DNA of 64,000 bases from Acinetobacter sp. WCHA55. Lineage in GTDB: Bacteria; Pseudomonadota; Gammaproteobacteria; Pseudomonadales; Moraxellaceae. Under the pieces are notes generated by a model. The model saw only the letters and a list, made by a program, of their open reading frames with translations. It was not told where the DNA came from and did not search any database. Shown piece after piece: positions 9,226-18,750 of the stretch. Each line of letters opens with the position of its first letter. The stretch's first letter is position 1. Made by a program: the position numbers and the translations under genes. The stretch lies in contig NZ_CP032286.1 in the NCBI RefSeq assembly GCF_002165305.2, positions 2,356,001-2,420,000 on the forward strand. Direction: 5' to 3'.

Positions 9226-10446
9226 TTAGTTTGCTTGGGTCTTCGGTAAAAATGCAGTGGCAAAACCAAGTAATGGCAATAATGAACATAGGCCAAACAC
9301 CCATTCAATGCCCTTTAAATCGGCCAAATAGCCCAAACCTGCTGCGGCAATTCCACTTACCCCAAACATTAAGCCAAACATTAATCCTGCAATCATGCCG
9401 ACACGCCCAGGTACAGCTTCTTGCGCATAGACCACCATGGCAGCAAAGGCAGAAGACAACACCAAGCCAGTCATGACTGACAACACCGTGGTCCAAAACA
9501 GATTAGCAAAGGGCATCATTAACGCAAACGGTGCCATGCCGACAAAAGACACCCAAATGACGGCTTTACGTCCAATTTTGTCACCAATCGGTCCGCCTGC
9601 AAATGTGCCTAAAGCCACCGCTGCCAAGAAGGCAAACAGATGTAACTGTGCCGATTGCAGGCTGATATGGAATTTGTGCATTAAGTAAAACGTGAAGTAA
9701 TTACTGATACTGGCGATATAGGTAAATTTGGCAAACATCAACACGCAGATGGTGGATAAGGCAATCACCAACTGACGACCATGCAATTTGCTGTGTGCCT
9801 GCTGTGCCTTGGCAGCCAATTGTTTTTTACTGTAGCTAATACTCCAACGGCTCACTCCAAACAGTACCCAAATGGCAAGCAAGGCAAATACAATTAACAA
9901 AGCTACTGCATGTTGTCCAAATGGCACAATAATTAATGCAGCCAGCAAAGGTCCAATTGCAGTACCCGTATTGCCACCGACCTGAAAGGTCGATTGTGCC
10001 GTACCAAAACGTCCACCCGATGCCATACGTGCCACACGTGAAGCTTCGGGGTGAAAGGTGGATGAACCAACCCCAATTAAAGTCGATGCCATCAATAACA
10101 CGGCAAAATTGGGCGAAAATGCCAACAATAAAATTCCGCTAAACGTCACCACCATACCCAAAGGCAATAAATACGGTTTCGGATTTTTGTCGGTATATAG
10201 ACCAATCCATGGTTGCAGCAGCGATGCGGTAATTTGATAGACCAATGAAATGAGCCCAACTTGAGCAAAACTCAGCGAGAAATTGGTTTTCAGCATAGGA
10301 TAGATGGCAGGCAGAACGGCTTGAATCAAGTCGTTCAGTAGATGTGCCACGGCCACGGCACCTACAATTTTAACAATCATGCCTTGTGGCTGAAGACTTG
10401 CCACAGCTTCATCCATGCTTTCCTTCGCCTGTATTGAAGACGTCAT
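9226..10446 (-). CDS. MFS efflux transporter, fosmidomycin-resistance (Fsr) type
   Basis: 406 residues with about twelve membrane segments. An N-terminal cytosolic tail is followed by AHLLNDLIQAVLPAIYP, the Fsr-type first-helix signature. The loop after helix 2 has the MFS motif A position (LYTDKNPKP), and the central GVGSSTFHPEASR segment is also characteristic of Fsr and its relatives. Likely exports a small drug or metabolite with proton antiport in the inner membrane. A divergent AraC-type regulator starts 84 bases away, which suggests local control. Acinetobacter homologues such as AbaF have been linked to fosfomycin efflux, but I cannot equate this protein with any one of them. Confidence 0.85.
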   Translation of the reverse strand: MTSSIQAKESMDEAVASLQPQGMIVKIVGAVAVAHLLNDLIQAVLPAIYPMLKTNFSLSFAQVGLISLVYQITASLLQPWIGLYTDKNPKPYLLPLGMVVTFSGILLLAFSPNFAVLLMASTLIGVGSSTFHPEASRVARMASGGRFGTAQSTFQVGGNTGTAIGPLLAALIIVPFGQHAVALLIVFALLAIWVLFGVSRWSISYSKKQLAAKAQQAHSKLHGRQLVIALSTICVLMFAKFTYIASISNYFTFYLMHKFHISLQSAQLHLFAFLAAVALGTFAGGPIGDKIGRKAVIWVSFVGMAPFALMMPFANLFWTTVLSVMTGLVLSSAFAAMVVYAQEAVPGRVGMIAGLMFGLMFGVSGIAAAGLGYLADLKGIEWVFGLCSLLPLLGFATAFLPKTQAN

Positions 10447-10530
10447 AGCTGAAAAACTCCAATCATTGATATTTCAACCAATATTGTAAATTGTCATTCA
10501 GAACGTTATCTTCCAATAATCCCTGTCTAA

Positions 10531-11328
10531 GTGACAAATTTCATGAAATTATCCGATTCGCTGATTGAAACGGACATGTCCGAACTGGTGATTGGACGTT
10601 CCTCTGAACATACGTACCGTGAAATTACGCCTGCGCATCATCATTCACGCGCACAATTTCTCTATGCCTCGACTGGCATTATTCAGGTCTACACGCCCAA
10701 TCATGTCTGGCTGATTCCGCCCATGTGCGCACTGTGGATTCCCGCCTATGTGGAACATAGTGTGATTTCTTTAAGTCGGGTCAAAATGAATACTGCGCTG
10801 GTCGAAGCTCAAGCGGCATCGGTGCTGGGTCAGCAATGTTTTATTATTCGGGTGAGCAAGTTATTGCATGAACTGCTGATTCGTTTAAATGTAATTGAAC
10901 ACATTCCGACTTCCGAATTACTCAGCTCCGATGAGCTTTCTCATGCCATCCAAATTCTAATTTTTGATGAAATTCAGAAAGCCAATTCCTTACCCATTCA
11001 AATTCCGTGGCCACAAGATAAGCGTCTGATGAGTATCTGCCAAGCCCTGTTACAAGCACCACAACATCATAAAGACTTAAGCACATGGGCAGATGAAATT
11101 GGCACCAGTACTCGAACCCTGATGCGGTTGTTTCAGAAGGAAACGGGGCTGTCTTATCGGGCTTGGTTACAGCAAATGCATATTGCCCAAGCCATGAGTA
11201 AAATTGCCAGTGGCGAGTCCATTGCACAAATAGCAGCATCTCTCGGCTATGGTAACCCAAGTGCCTTTAGTGCCATGTTTAAGCGCCATTTGGGACAAAC
11301 CCCGCAGCAATTTAAGTATCAGGATTAA
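10531..11328 (+). CDS. AraC-family transcriptional regulator
   Basis: 265 residues (GTG start; ATG 10543 is an alternative). An N-terminal cupin-like sensing part carries TPAHHHSRAQFLYASTG, and a C-terminal double helix-turn-helix ends in the family signature (IAQIAASLGYGNPSAFSAMFKRHLG region). The histidine-rich cupin edge resembles NimR/YeaM-type regulators. Divergent from the Fsr-like pump and sharing its 84-base intergenic space, so it probably controls that pump. The effector is unknown. Confidence 0.88.
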   Translation: MTNFMKLSDSLIETDMSELVIGRSSEHTYREITPAHHHSRAQFLYASTGIIQVYTPNHVWLIPPMCALWIPAYVEHSVISLSRVKMNTALVEAQAASVLGQQCFIIRVSKLLHELLIRLNVIEHIPTSELLSSDELSHAIQILIFDEIQKANSLPIQIPWPQDKRLMSICQALLQAPQHHKDLSTWADEIGTSTRTLMRLFQKETGLSYRAWLQQMHIAQAMSKIASGESIAQIAASLGYGNPSAFSAMFKRHLGQTPQQFKYQD

Positions 11329-11362
11329 TCTTTAGCAAGTCGGAAAGCAACATTGAATTGTT

Positions 11363-11848
11363 CTAGTTTGAGAGGTGATCCACAAATAAAATACCATTCA
11401 AATGATCTACTTCGTGTTGCACAATGCGTGCAGGAAAACCGTCAAAAGTACTTTCCATTACCTCACCGGTTAGAGTGTGATACAACACCTTAATGCTTTG
11501 CGCACGCTGTACCTGACCACGTTCATTTGGCACACTTAAACAGCCTTCTTCACCTAAGCAAGCTTCTTGCGAAAACTCTAAAATTTCAGGATTAACCATG
11601 ACCACGGCGTCCATTTCAGGCGCATCGGGATAGCGTAAATTTGGCCGTGAAGCTACAATAATGACCCGCTTTGAAATATAGACTTGTGGTGCGGCAATAC
11701 CCACACCGCTTCGTTCCAACATCGTCACAATCATGGCAGAAGCCAACTGCATGAGCCAGTCGCTATTAAATTCTGCATCTGCGACGCGAGCAGCTTTGAG
11801 TCTTAAGATATCTTCACCACGTTGTGCAACAGGTAAAATGATACTCAT
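11363..11848 (-). CDS. def: Peptide deformylase (secondary type)
   Basis: 161 residues. Contains all three deformylase motifs: GVGIAAPQ, EEGCLSVP (metal-ligand Cys) and QHEVDHLNG (two His ligands and catalytic Glu). It removes the formyl group from nascent N-terminal methionine. ATG 11848 is preceded at seven bases by AGGA, so I reject the TTG two codons upstream. It stands alone, not beside fmt, so it is probably a paralogue of the main enzyme. No residue needed for catalysis is missing. Confidence 0.93.
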   Translation of the reverse strand: MSIILPVAQRGEDILRLKAARVADAEFNSDWLMQLASAMIVTMLERSGVGIAAPQVYISKRVIIVASRPNLRYPDAPEMDAVVMVNPEILEFSQEACLGEEGCLSVPNERGQVQRAQSIKVLYHTLTGEVMESTFDGFPARIVQHEVDHLNGILFVDHLSN

Positions 11849-12061
11849 ACACAAATCCTAATTTTTATACCTATTTATTCTTTTTATATCATAAGCTTTT
11901 TATCTCGTCTGCGTTATATATTTACGTTGACCGTCAAATCAACTATGTTGATTCATGTATAATTTTTAGTTCAAACCCAGTAAAGAAAGATTGATTATTC
12001 ATTCAAAAAAGGCTTCTTTAAAATCAAATATAAACCTTTATTCAGCTTTGGAAATATACGC

Positions 12062-13339
12062 ATGGATGCAACACCACGTTTGACCGGAGAAGACAAACGT
12101 ACCCTTGGGCTGTCATCACTCGGTGGCGCACTTGAGTTCTATGACTTTGTTATTTATGTTTTTTACGCCAAAATTATTTCTGAGTTGTTCTTTCCTGCAG
12201 GACTCAGCCCATTTTGGGCCATGCTGAATACTTACGGCATTTTTGCCGCAGGTTACTTCTTCCGTCCACTTGGTGGTGTAGTCATGGCGCACTTTGGTGA
12301 CCTCATCGGGCGTAAACGTCTCTTTAGTTTATCTATTTTGCTCATGGCTTTACCTACCCTCATGATCGGGGTTATGCCAACCTTTGAAACGATTGGTTAT
12401 GCCGCACCACTGCTCTTACTCCTTATGCGGGTAATACAAGGCATCGCGATTGGTGGAGAAATTCCAGCGGCTTGGACCTTTGTTTCCGAGCATGTTCCCT
12501 ATGGAAAAATTGGTTTTGCCAATGGCTTACTCACCGCAGGTTTGTCACTCGGCATCTTGCTCGGTGCTTTAATGTCACTGTTCATTTCTCTTCAGTTTAG
12601 TGAAGCAGTTATACATGATTGGGCATGGCGTATTCCCTTTATTGTGGGCGGTATTTTTGGCTTAGTGGCCTTATATTTACGTAGTTATTTGAAAGAAACA
12701 CCAGTGTTCAAAGCCATACAAGCACGTAAAGAGCTGTCTAAAGAAATGCCAGTAAAACAAGTCTTAGCCAACCATAAAACTGCCGTGGTGATAGGCATGC
12801 TCTTGACTTGGTTCTTAACCGCTTGCGTGGTGGTACTGATTTTAGCCATGCCAAACTTACTGACAGGTGTCTTTGGCTTTAAACGTAGCGATGCTTTTCA
12901 AATGCAAAGTGCTGCGATCATCATGCAAATGCTGGGATGTATACTCGCAGGGACATTGGCCGATCGTTTGGGTGCAGCCAAGGTTTTGATTTTTGGCTCG
13001 CTTGCTGTTGCCACTATTGCGACCATTTTCTATCACAGTTTAGGTGTGGTTAGTCCAACTACGGTATTTGCACTGTATATGCTTTTGGGATTTTTTTCAG
13101 GCACGGTAGGGCTTGTGTCCTATAGCATGGTCAAAATGTTCCCTGCTCCGATCCGCTTTTCAGGCATTTCGTTTTCCTACAATGTCGCCTATGCCATTGC
13201 AGGAGGCATTACACTGCCTTTGGTTCAATGGCTCAGTCTCTATAGCAAGATTGGCGCGATGTATTATATTTGGCTGGTCTGTTTGGTTTGCTTCTTCACA
13301 GCTTGGGTTTATCGAACTCAGTTCGAGGCAAAACACTAA
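12062..13339 (+). CDS. MFS metabolite:proton symporter (MHS/ProP-CitA type)
   Basis: 425 residues and about twelve membrane helices. The N-terminus has LGGALEFYDFVIYVFYAKII and then FFRPLGGVVMAHFGDLIGRKR, the classic metabolite-H+ symporter signature with MFS motif A. The second motif A copy is GTLADRLGAAK. Relatives import dicarboxylates, citrate, shikimate or betaine; the substrate cannot be read from sequence. Monocistronic, with a terminator immediately after the stop. Confidence 0.9.
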   Translation: MDATPRLTGEDKRTLGLSSLGGALEFYDFVIYVFYAKIISELFFPAGLSPFWAMLNTYGIFAAGYFFRPLGGVVMAHFGDLIGRKRLFSLSILLMALPTLMIGVMPTFETIGYAAPLLLLLMRVIQGIAIGGEIPAAWTFVSEHVPYGKIGFANGLLTAGLSLGILLGALMSLFISLQFSEAVIHDWAWRIPFIVGGIFGLVALYLRSYLKETPVFKAIQARKELSKEMPVKQVLANHKTAVVIGMLLTWFLTACVVVLILAMPNLLTGVFGFKRSDAFQMQSAAIIMQMLGCILAGTLADRLGAAKVLIFGSLAVATIATIFYHSLGVVSPTTVFALYMLLGFFSGTVGLVSYSMVKMFPAPIRFSGISFSYNVAYAIAGGITLPLVQWLSLYSKIGAMYYIWLVCLVCFFTAWVYRTQFEAKH

Positions 13340-13346
13340 AATAATA

Positions 13347-13375
13347 AAACCCTTCAATCGAAGGGTTTCTTTTTA
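13347..13375 (+). terminator. Terminator of the MHS transporter
   Basis: AAACCCTTC, loop AATC, GAAGGGTTT, then CTTTTT; perfect nine-base stem seven bases after the stop. Confidence 0.88.
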
Positions 13376-13410
13376 TGTAAGCTACTTTGAAAAACATAAG
13401 GTAAAAGCTT

Positions 13411-13920
13411 TCAGCTTAAAGTTTCTGCATGCAAATTTTGGCGCAGTTCATCTTCCACAATATCAAGCTCGATTTGGCTAAACTTCCGAATTTCGCCTTC
13501 AGCATGTTTTTCTAACATACCGCCAATCAATGGCACTTTCACTTTTACCGTCCACTCCAATTGGAAGTGAATCTGCTCATCATTACCCGATACACTACGT
13601 TGGCACACAGCTTCTAAAGGTAAGTTGGGGTCTAAACGGACTTCCGAGCTGAGCACAACTAAATTACTGACGTCGGTACGTTGTAAGCGAAAGGCATCTT
13701 TTAGAAATTTCTTCGCAATATCGGGAATATTGACATCCAAGTTATACGCGCGCTTGAGGGTATAAATATCGCCGACTTTATTCGACTCCAAAATTTCCAA
13801 CTTCTCTCCAGGAATACGACGACAAACATTTTCATGTAAGCTGATATCGGCTGCGAGTCGACGGAAGTCATCCAATGAAACACCTTTGATGGTGGCATTG
13901 ACTACAAACTGATGTGCCAT
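13411..13920 (-). CDS. DUF2505-family protein
   Basis: 169 residues, soluble, alternating strands ending in an amphipathic helix (FSQIELDIVEDELRQNL). The pattern, including IPLIGG-like KVPLIGGMLEKHAEGEIRK near 135-150, fits DUF2505, which is thought to have a START/SRPBCC-like fold. No biochemical role is known for the family. Single gene, convergent with the transporter. The stretch upstream (13921-14056) holds only a 14-base palindrome at 13962-13975. Confidence 0.75.
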   Translation of the reverse strand: MAHQFVVNATIKGVSLDDFRRLAADISLHENVCRRIPGEKLEILESNKVGDIYTLKRAYNLDVNIPDIAKKFLKDAFRLQRTDVSNLVVLSSEVRLDPNLPLEAVCQRSVSGNDEQIHFQLEWTVKVKVPLIGGMLEKHAEGEIRKFSQIELDIVEDELRQNLHAETLS

Positions 13921-14056
13921 AGCATTAAATCCTTTATTTTTTGTTTTTGTAAAACATCCATGCCCTGATCAGGGCTGAAAAACTGAATCTCGTCATCCTG
14001 TAAAAAGGGCAAATCTAGACGATGCTCCAGCACCGACTATACCGCGATCTAGGATA

Positions 14057-14326
14057 TCAATGTGTGCCATTCTGTATGACAATATCATCTACAATATGAA
14101 TAAAAACCACGCGCTCAAAACAAGCCAAGCGAATTTCAAAATGCTCTGCCCCATCATCCAGTCCTGTGACCGCCCAACTTGCACTGCTGGGTAAATCACC
14201 CAGCCAAGTGGCCTGATAAAAATCAGCAACCGAAGCAAAGTCTAAATATTGCTTTGGACTCCTCCTTAACCGCTCAATGACCGACTCAAATTGAGCCAAT
14301 TGTGTATATTTAAAGTCAATCAACAT
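14057..14326 (-). CDS. Small hypothetical protein co-transcribed with pnuC
   Basis: 89 residues, soluble, no signal peptide. Starts eight bases after the pnuC stop, so it is probably translated from the same message. It has a hydrophobic C-terminal strand pair (ERVVFIHIVDDIVIQ). I do not recognise a family. Its position suggests a link to NAD-precursor uptake, but this is inference only. Confidence 0.55.
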   Translation of the reverse strand: MLIDFKYTQLAQFESVIERLRRSPKQYLDFASVADFYQATWLGDLPSSASWAVTGLDDGAEHFEIRLACFERVVFIHIVDDIVIQNGTH

Positions 14327-14334
14327 TGCCCGGC

Positions 14335-14910
14335 CTATACGCTTTTCAGTTGTTGTCTATGACGTACCTGTGTCCATTGCCACCATCCAAAAGCCGCTAA
14401 GCCGACAAAACAGGCATATAAACCCGCGGTCAAGAACAAATCTTTATAGATAAACATACCGACATAAACAATATCGACAAATACCCACAGCACCCATGTC
14501 GCAATATGTTTACGACTGGTCCAATAGGTCGCCAATAGACTAAATGCAGCGAGTTGCGCATCCAGTAAAGGGACAGCGGCATCGGTCAAATACTTTAAAC
14601 TCAAACCAAATACTGCGCCAACCGTAGCAGCAAGCAGCATTTGCAACATCACTTGCCGAGCTGTAATCGGTTCAATCCGAATCTCATGATCTTGTTGTTT
14701 ACCTTTGAACCAGTGATAAAAACCGTAAAAGTTCACCACCACAAAGAAAAACTGCAAAATGGTTTCGCCATATAGCTTATAGGTATAAAACAAATAGGCA
14801 TATAACAAGAAAGCAGCGAAGTTAAACCACCAACACCACATATTGCGCTTAATGGTCAACGTCACTCCGATTAAGCTAATGATGACTGCAAATATTTCAA
14901 GGCTAGACAT
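14335..14910 (-). CDS. pnuC: Nicotinamide riboside/mononucleotide transporter PnuC
   Basis: 191 residues with seven hydrophobic segments and no signal peptide. The aromatic-rich pattern is typical of PnuC: NMWCWWFNFAAFLLYAYLFY in the N-terminal half, FYGFYHWFKG, and TYWTSRK-HIATWVLWVFVDIVYV in the C-terminal half. PnuC imports nicotinamide riboside by facilitated diffusion for NAD synthesis. No riboswitch-like structure is evident in the 200 bases upstream. A small unknown gene follows eight bases downstream. Confidence 0.92.
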   Translation of the reverse strand: MSSLEIFAVIISLIGVTLTIKRNMWCWWFNFAAFLLYAYLFYTYKLYGETILQFFFVVVNFYGFYHWFKGKQQDHEIRIEPITARQVMLQMLLAATVGAVFGLSLKYLTDAAVPLLDAQLAAFSLLATYWTSRKHIATWVLWVFVDIVYVGMFIYKDLFLTAGLYACFVGLAAFGWWQWTQVRHRQQLKSV

Positions 14911-15109
14911 GGTTCAACTGGCATTCAAAGAAGTGCTGCTATTATGAAAAAAAACTCAATAAAGGCAAGACAATTCCGCTCAATCCAAATTTGAGCTTCT
15001 TTTCAGAGAATCTGAGCAAACTGTCGAGTCACAGAATGTATACACATAAGTTTTGACAGTTTTCTAACAATCGTTTAAAAACTTATAAAACGATACAGGA
15101 ATAATCAAA

Positions 15110-15907
15110 ATGTCAGAACAACAAGGTCGTGTCAGTCGCGAAGTTCGCGGTTCGTTATATTTAATTGGTTTAGATCGCGCAGCCAAGCGCAATGCTTTCG
15201 ATAGTCATATGATTCATGACTTATCACTAGCCCTTACCGAATATGAGGATGATCCTTCACTGCGCTGTGCTGTAATTTTTGCCCACGGGGAACACTTTAC
15301 CGCTGGGCTTGATTTAGTTGAGTTACAACCCAAACTCAATGCAGGCGTTTTCGACTTTCCTGCGTCACAAATTAACCCTTGGGGCACCAGCTCTAGACCT
15401 CGCACCAAACCCGTGGTTGTGGCAGTCCAAGGCTTTTGCTTTACCGCGGGAATTGAACTCATACTCAATGCCGATGTGGTGATTGCCGATGCCAATACAC
15501 AATTTGCCCAAATTGAAGTGCAGCGCGGTATTTTACCCTTTGGCGGTGCAACGGTTCGCTTTGTACAAGCGGCAGGTTGGAACAAGGCTATGCGCTATCT
15601 ACTCACAGGTGACAGCTTCAATGCGCAAGTAGCTCTTGATCTGAACTTAATTACCGAGATCGTAGAAGCATCCACCTCAAATGCTACATTAGAGAGAGCA
15701 CTTACCCTTGCAGAGTCAATTACGCAAGCTGCACCACTCGCCGTTCAAGCCACACTAGCTTCTGCACAACAAGCAGTACAACACGGCGCAGACTATGCCT
15801 TTGCACATTTACAAGAGCACCTCAGCCCGCTACTCAAAACCCAAGATGTCCAAGAAGGCGTCATGGCGATGCTGCAACGCCGCCCTGCTCAGTTTAAAGG
15901 GCAATAA
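15110..15907 (+). CDS. Crotonase/enoyl-CoA hydratase family protein
   Basis: 265 residues of the crotonase fold. The oxyanion-hole segments are FTAGLDLVEL and VQGFCFTAGIELILNADVVIA. The usual hydratase Glu in the second segment region is not clearly conserved (EVQRGILPFGGAT), so a hydratase, isomerase or other CoA-ester activity cannot be chosen. First of three same-strand genes with an alpha/beta hydrolase and a TetR regulator. AGGA lies ahead of the start. Confidence 0.88.
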   Translation: MSEQQGRVSREVRGSLYLIGLDRAAKRNAFDSHMIHDLSLALTEYEDDPSLRCAVIFAHGEHFTAGLDLVELQPKLNAGVFDFPASQINPWGTSSRPRTKPVVVAVQGFCFTAGIELILNADVVIADANTQFAQIEVQRGILPFGGATVRFVQAAGWNKAMRYLLTGDSFNAQVALDLNLITEIVEASTSNATLERALTLAESITQAAPLAVQATLASAQQAVQHGADYAFAHLQEHLSPLLKTQDVQEGVMAMLQRRPAQFKGQ

Positions 15908-15954
15908 AACTTAAAAGCCTAGAACCCACTTTAGTAATTAACAAAAAAGAAGAA

Positions 15955-16869
15955 ATGATGATGCAAGCCACCGCCCATTTAGATTCGATTCAAATAGAGA
16001 AACAAACTATACAATTCTCAGCAACCGATGGTTATGTACTCGTTGGCACACGTTATCGCTCATCTGAGCCAATCAAAGCCAACATTATTGTGGCCAGTGC
16101 AACAGGTGTACCACAGCAGTTCTATCGTCGCTTTGCCGAGTATGCAGTCACTTTAGGTTATCAAGTCCTAACTTTTGATTATCGCGGTGTGGGGCTTTCT
16201 GCACCGAAGCAGTTAAAAGGTTTTAGTATGTCCTATTTAGACTGGGGACAATTGGACTTATCTGGTGCAATTGACTTCGTCGCACAAGACGGTAAACCCA
16301 TTTTTGTGGTTGGGCATTCCTATGGTGGCCAAGCCTTAGGTTTAACCCACAACCATGACCAAGTCACTGCGATGTATTGCTTTGGCACAGGTGCAGGCTG
16401 GCATGGCTATATGCCGTTTCGGGAGAAAATGAAAGTACATGTCATGTGGAATATTATTTTCCCGCCGATGGTTGCACTAAAGGGCTATCTGCCTTGGAGC
16501 CTGTTGAAAATGGGCACCGATTTACCTGTAGATGTCTACACACAGTGGCGAAAATGGTGTAAAAATCCGACCTACTTTTTTGCAGATCCTGAGCAACAAC
16601 ACTTACTGGAACAATATGCACAGGTTAAAACCCCTATCTATGCTATTTCAGCACTTGATGATGACTGGGCTTTACCCAACTCAAGGCATGCATTTATGCA
16701 ACATTATCGGCAAGCGAACATGCATTATCTTAATATTGAAGCCAATGACTACGGCTTGAAAGTAATTGGACATATGGGATATTTCCGCGAGGGGGCCGAA
16801 GCCATCTGGGAAGATATGCTGAACACTTTCAATCGCTATTTATCATCACCAACCACTACGGAACTCTAA
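15955..16869 (+). CDS. Alpha/beta hydrolase
   Basis: 304 residues. Nucleophile elbow VVGHSYGGQALG (GxSxG), acidic residue probably in the DDDWALP segment, catalytic His in IGHMGYF near the C-terminus. The TFDYRGVGLSAP strand after the nucleotide-free N-terminal sheet is typical of the serine-aminopeptidase-like subset. No signal peptide, so cytoplasmic. 47 bases after the crotonase and seven bases before the TetR gene, hence probably one operon. Substrate unknown, perhaps an acyl ester. Confidence 0.88.
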   Translation: MMMQATAHLDSIQIEKQTIQFSATDGYVLVGTRYRSSEPIKANIIVASATGVPQQFYRRFAEYAVTLGYQVLTFDYRGVGLSAPKQLKGFSMSYLDWGQLDLSGAIDFVAQDGKPIFVVGHSYGGQALGLTHNHDQVTAMYCFGTGAGWHGYMPFREKMKVHVMWNIIFPPMVALKGYLPWSLLKMGTDLPVDVYTQWRKWCKNPTYFFADPEQQHLLEQYAQVKTPIYAISALDDDWALPNSRHAFMQHYRQANMHYLNIEANDYGLKVIGHMGYFREGAEAIWEDMLNTFNRYLSSPTTTEL

Positions 16870-16875
16870 AGCTCT

Positions 16876-17454
16876 ATGCGCCCACAAAAACTGAGTAAAG
16901 AACAAATCCAGTTGCACTGCATGCACACCTTTAAAACCCATGGTTATGCAGGCACCAGTATGGATTTATTGGCAAAGTCTTGTGGGCTTAGTAAAGCGGC
17001 CTTTTATTATTATTATCCCAATAAAGAAGCTTTGGTTTTAGATATTTTGCACGTCAGCCAGCAATACTTAAACCATAAACTATTCAGCATTTTGAATGAT
17101 ACACACTTAGAGTATTGTGTTCGCTTTGAACACTTGCACCAACAAGCTGTCACCTTTTTTAGTGTTGGTGTTCAAGGCTGCTTAGTCGGGATGCTGTCTT
17201 TGGAAATCCCGCATTTATCCAAACAAATCCATCTCAAAATTCAGTCGATTTTCCAAGATTGGGAGTTGGCATTGTTCCACTACTTTCAGCAGGTCATGCC
17301 CATTGCTCAAGCTGAGGCACTGGCTAAAATCAGTGTTGCCGATTATGAGGGCGCAATTTTAATGACACGTTTGAAACAAGATGACTTCTATCTGACTCAT
17401 GTTGCAGAACGAATCTTTAAACAGTTATTCATAGCTGTAGAGGCTAAAGCGTAG
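16876..17454 (+). CDS. TetR/AcrR-family regulator
   Basis: 192 residues. The N-terminal HTH (YAGTSMDLLAKSCGLSKAAFYYYYPNKEALV, split here only for description) is followed by an all-helical ligand domain with a conserved LVGMLSLEIPHLS segment. Begins seven bases after the hydrolase stop, so it probably autoregulates the hydrolase/crotonase unit. Ends three bases short of a convergent gene, with no terminator between them. Confidence 0.9.
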   Translation: MRPQKLSKEQIQLHCMHTFKTHGYAGTSMDLLAKSCGLSKAAFYYYYPNKEALVLDILHVSQQYLNHKLFSILNDTHLEYCVRFEHLHQQAVTFFSVGVQGCLVGMLSLEIPHLSKQIHLKIQSIFQDWELALFHYFQQVMPIAQAEALAKISVADYEGAILMTRLKQDDFYLTHVAERIFKQLFIAVEAKA

Positions 17455-17457
17455 AGA

Positions 17458-17934
17458 TTAATCGCGAGTACGGTGGCTTTTTTTATGCTCACGTCCACTG
17501 CGGTCAATATGCGTATAAAACATGCCATAACGACTTACATAATATTCAAGCGACTGATCATAGAAACTCCAAAAAATAGACCATTCATTTAAATCCATTT
17601 TTCGGATTTGCGTCTGGGTTTTCGCAGGCATTTTGACCAATAAGGTGCTTTGCATCAATGTTGCATCTTCTTCAGCCGTGAGCAATATCGCTTGATCTAG
17701 AAATAGAGTCGCCACGTCATCGAACAGCTCTTGTTCATAAGCATCAACTTCAATAACACGCTCAACCTGAGGTTCTCTATTGGTATGCGTTGTCATTTGA
17801 GAAGATGCTGCTTCTGATTCAACCACTTGTTTTTGTCGCTTCAGAAAACGTTGCTTTTTTTGAATTTTGATTACAATAATAGATGCCGCAACCAAAGCAA
17901 TGAGTATGCAAATCATCAGTAAAAATGTCGCCAT
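17458..17934 (-). CDS. Membrane-anchored hypothetical protein
   Basis: 158 residues from ATG 17934, which opens directly onto a single N-terminal membrane helix (FLLMICILIALVAASIIVI). An in-frame ATG at 17976 would add 14 charged residues before it. A basic stretch and a cytoplasmic acidic domain of about 125 residues follow. No recognised motif. Single gene; a CRP-like palindrome lies about 170 bases upstream. Confidence 0.6.
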   Translation of the reverse strand: MATFLLMICILIALVAASIIVIKIQKKQRFLKRQKQVVESEAASSQMTTHTNREPQVERVIEVDAYEQELFDDVATLFLDQAILLTAEEDATLMQSTLLVKMPAKTQTQIRKMDLNEWSIFWSFYDQSLEYYVSRYGMFYTHIDRSGREHKKSHRTRD

Positions 17935-18104
17935 GCCCTGCTCTCGTAACAAATATTCCCTTTTAAAATACAGCATTATCGCTTAAATAAACACCAAATT
18001 AATAAAAGCAGACTCCAGATGAACTCCAATGCTCATTTCGATGACTTGTAATTGGATGTTGATTCTCAAACCAATTCAAGTGATTCAACACATATTTTAA
18101 TGAA

Positions 18105-18120
18105 TGTGAAAAGCATCACA
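18105..18120. promoter_or_regulatory. CRP/Vfr-like palindrome TGTGA-N6-TCACA
   Basis: Exact consensus half-sites TGTGA and TCACA with a six-base spacer, in the 337-base divergent gap between the membrane-anchored protein (minus) and the GNAT gene (plus). Either could be the target. Only the palindrome is seen; binding is inferred. Confidence 0.45.
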
Positions 18121-18271
18121 AAATATGATTTTTCACTCACAAAATCACTATAAAAAATAATTAAGTTAGCGTGATTGAACAACAAAGTTACATCCGTACT
18201 AACAGTAATTCAATTTAATAAATACAGTCGCTAGCATGAAATAGCTGTTTCTATAGCTCTAAGAAGAAAAG

Positions 18272-18718
18272 ATGATACGGGCAGCGCAACTTCAGGACAT
18301 TCCTGAAATTTTAGATGTCGTACACGACAGTATTCGATCATGTATCAAAGACCACCATCGCCATGAAAGTACGATTCAAATTTGGCTAGAAAATAAGACT
18401 CAATCTAACCTGATTATGTGGATGCACTATAACGACAGCTGGGTCTATGTACTCAATCAGCACGTGGTCGGTTTTATTATGGTCAGTGATCAAGGTCGTA
18501 TTCTACTTAATTACATTTCATCCGCTGAACAACAACGCGGCATTGGTAGAGCATTATTAGAAACGGTTATTGAACATCTTAAACGTAAAAAAATTCGTCA
18601 AATGAGTTTAGAAAGCACCCAAACGGCATGCTCTTTTTATCAAAAACATGGCTTTCAAATCCACACCCAAGACATACCAAATCCCAAAATGGTGACCATG
18701 GTTAAACTCTTATCCTAA
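18272..18718 (+). CDS. GNAT-family N-acetyltransferase
   Basis: 148 residues. Acetyl-CoA pyrophosphate loop QQRGIGRALLETV (motif A, Q/R-x-x-G-x-G/A), then the CSFYQKHGFQ motif B typical of small GNAT enzymes. Substrate not predictable. AAGAAGAAAAG before the ATG serves as ribosome-binding site. Stands alone on the + strand. Confidence 0.9.
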   Translation: MIRAAQLQDIPEILDVVHDSIRSCIKDHHRHESTIQIWLENKTQSNLIMWMHYNDSWVYVLNQHVVGFIMVSDQGRILLNYISSAEQQRGIGRALLETVIEHLKRKKIRQMSLESTQTACSFYQKHGFQIHTQDIPNPKMVTMVKLLS

Positions 18719-18750
18719 GGTTTATTAACAGAAGTATGACTCAACTAAAT

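Noticed and set aside
13962..13975. Palindrome GCCCTGATCAGGGC as terminator or operator
   Set aside because: No T tract follows and no known regulator motif is matched; reported only as a note.
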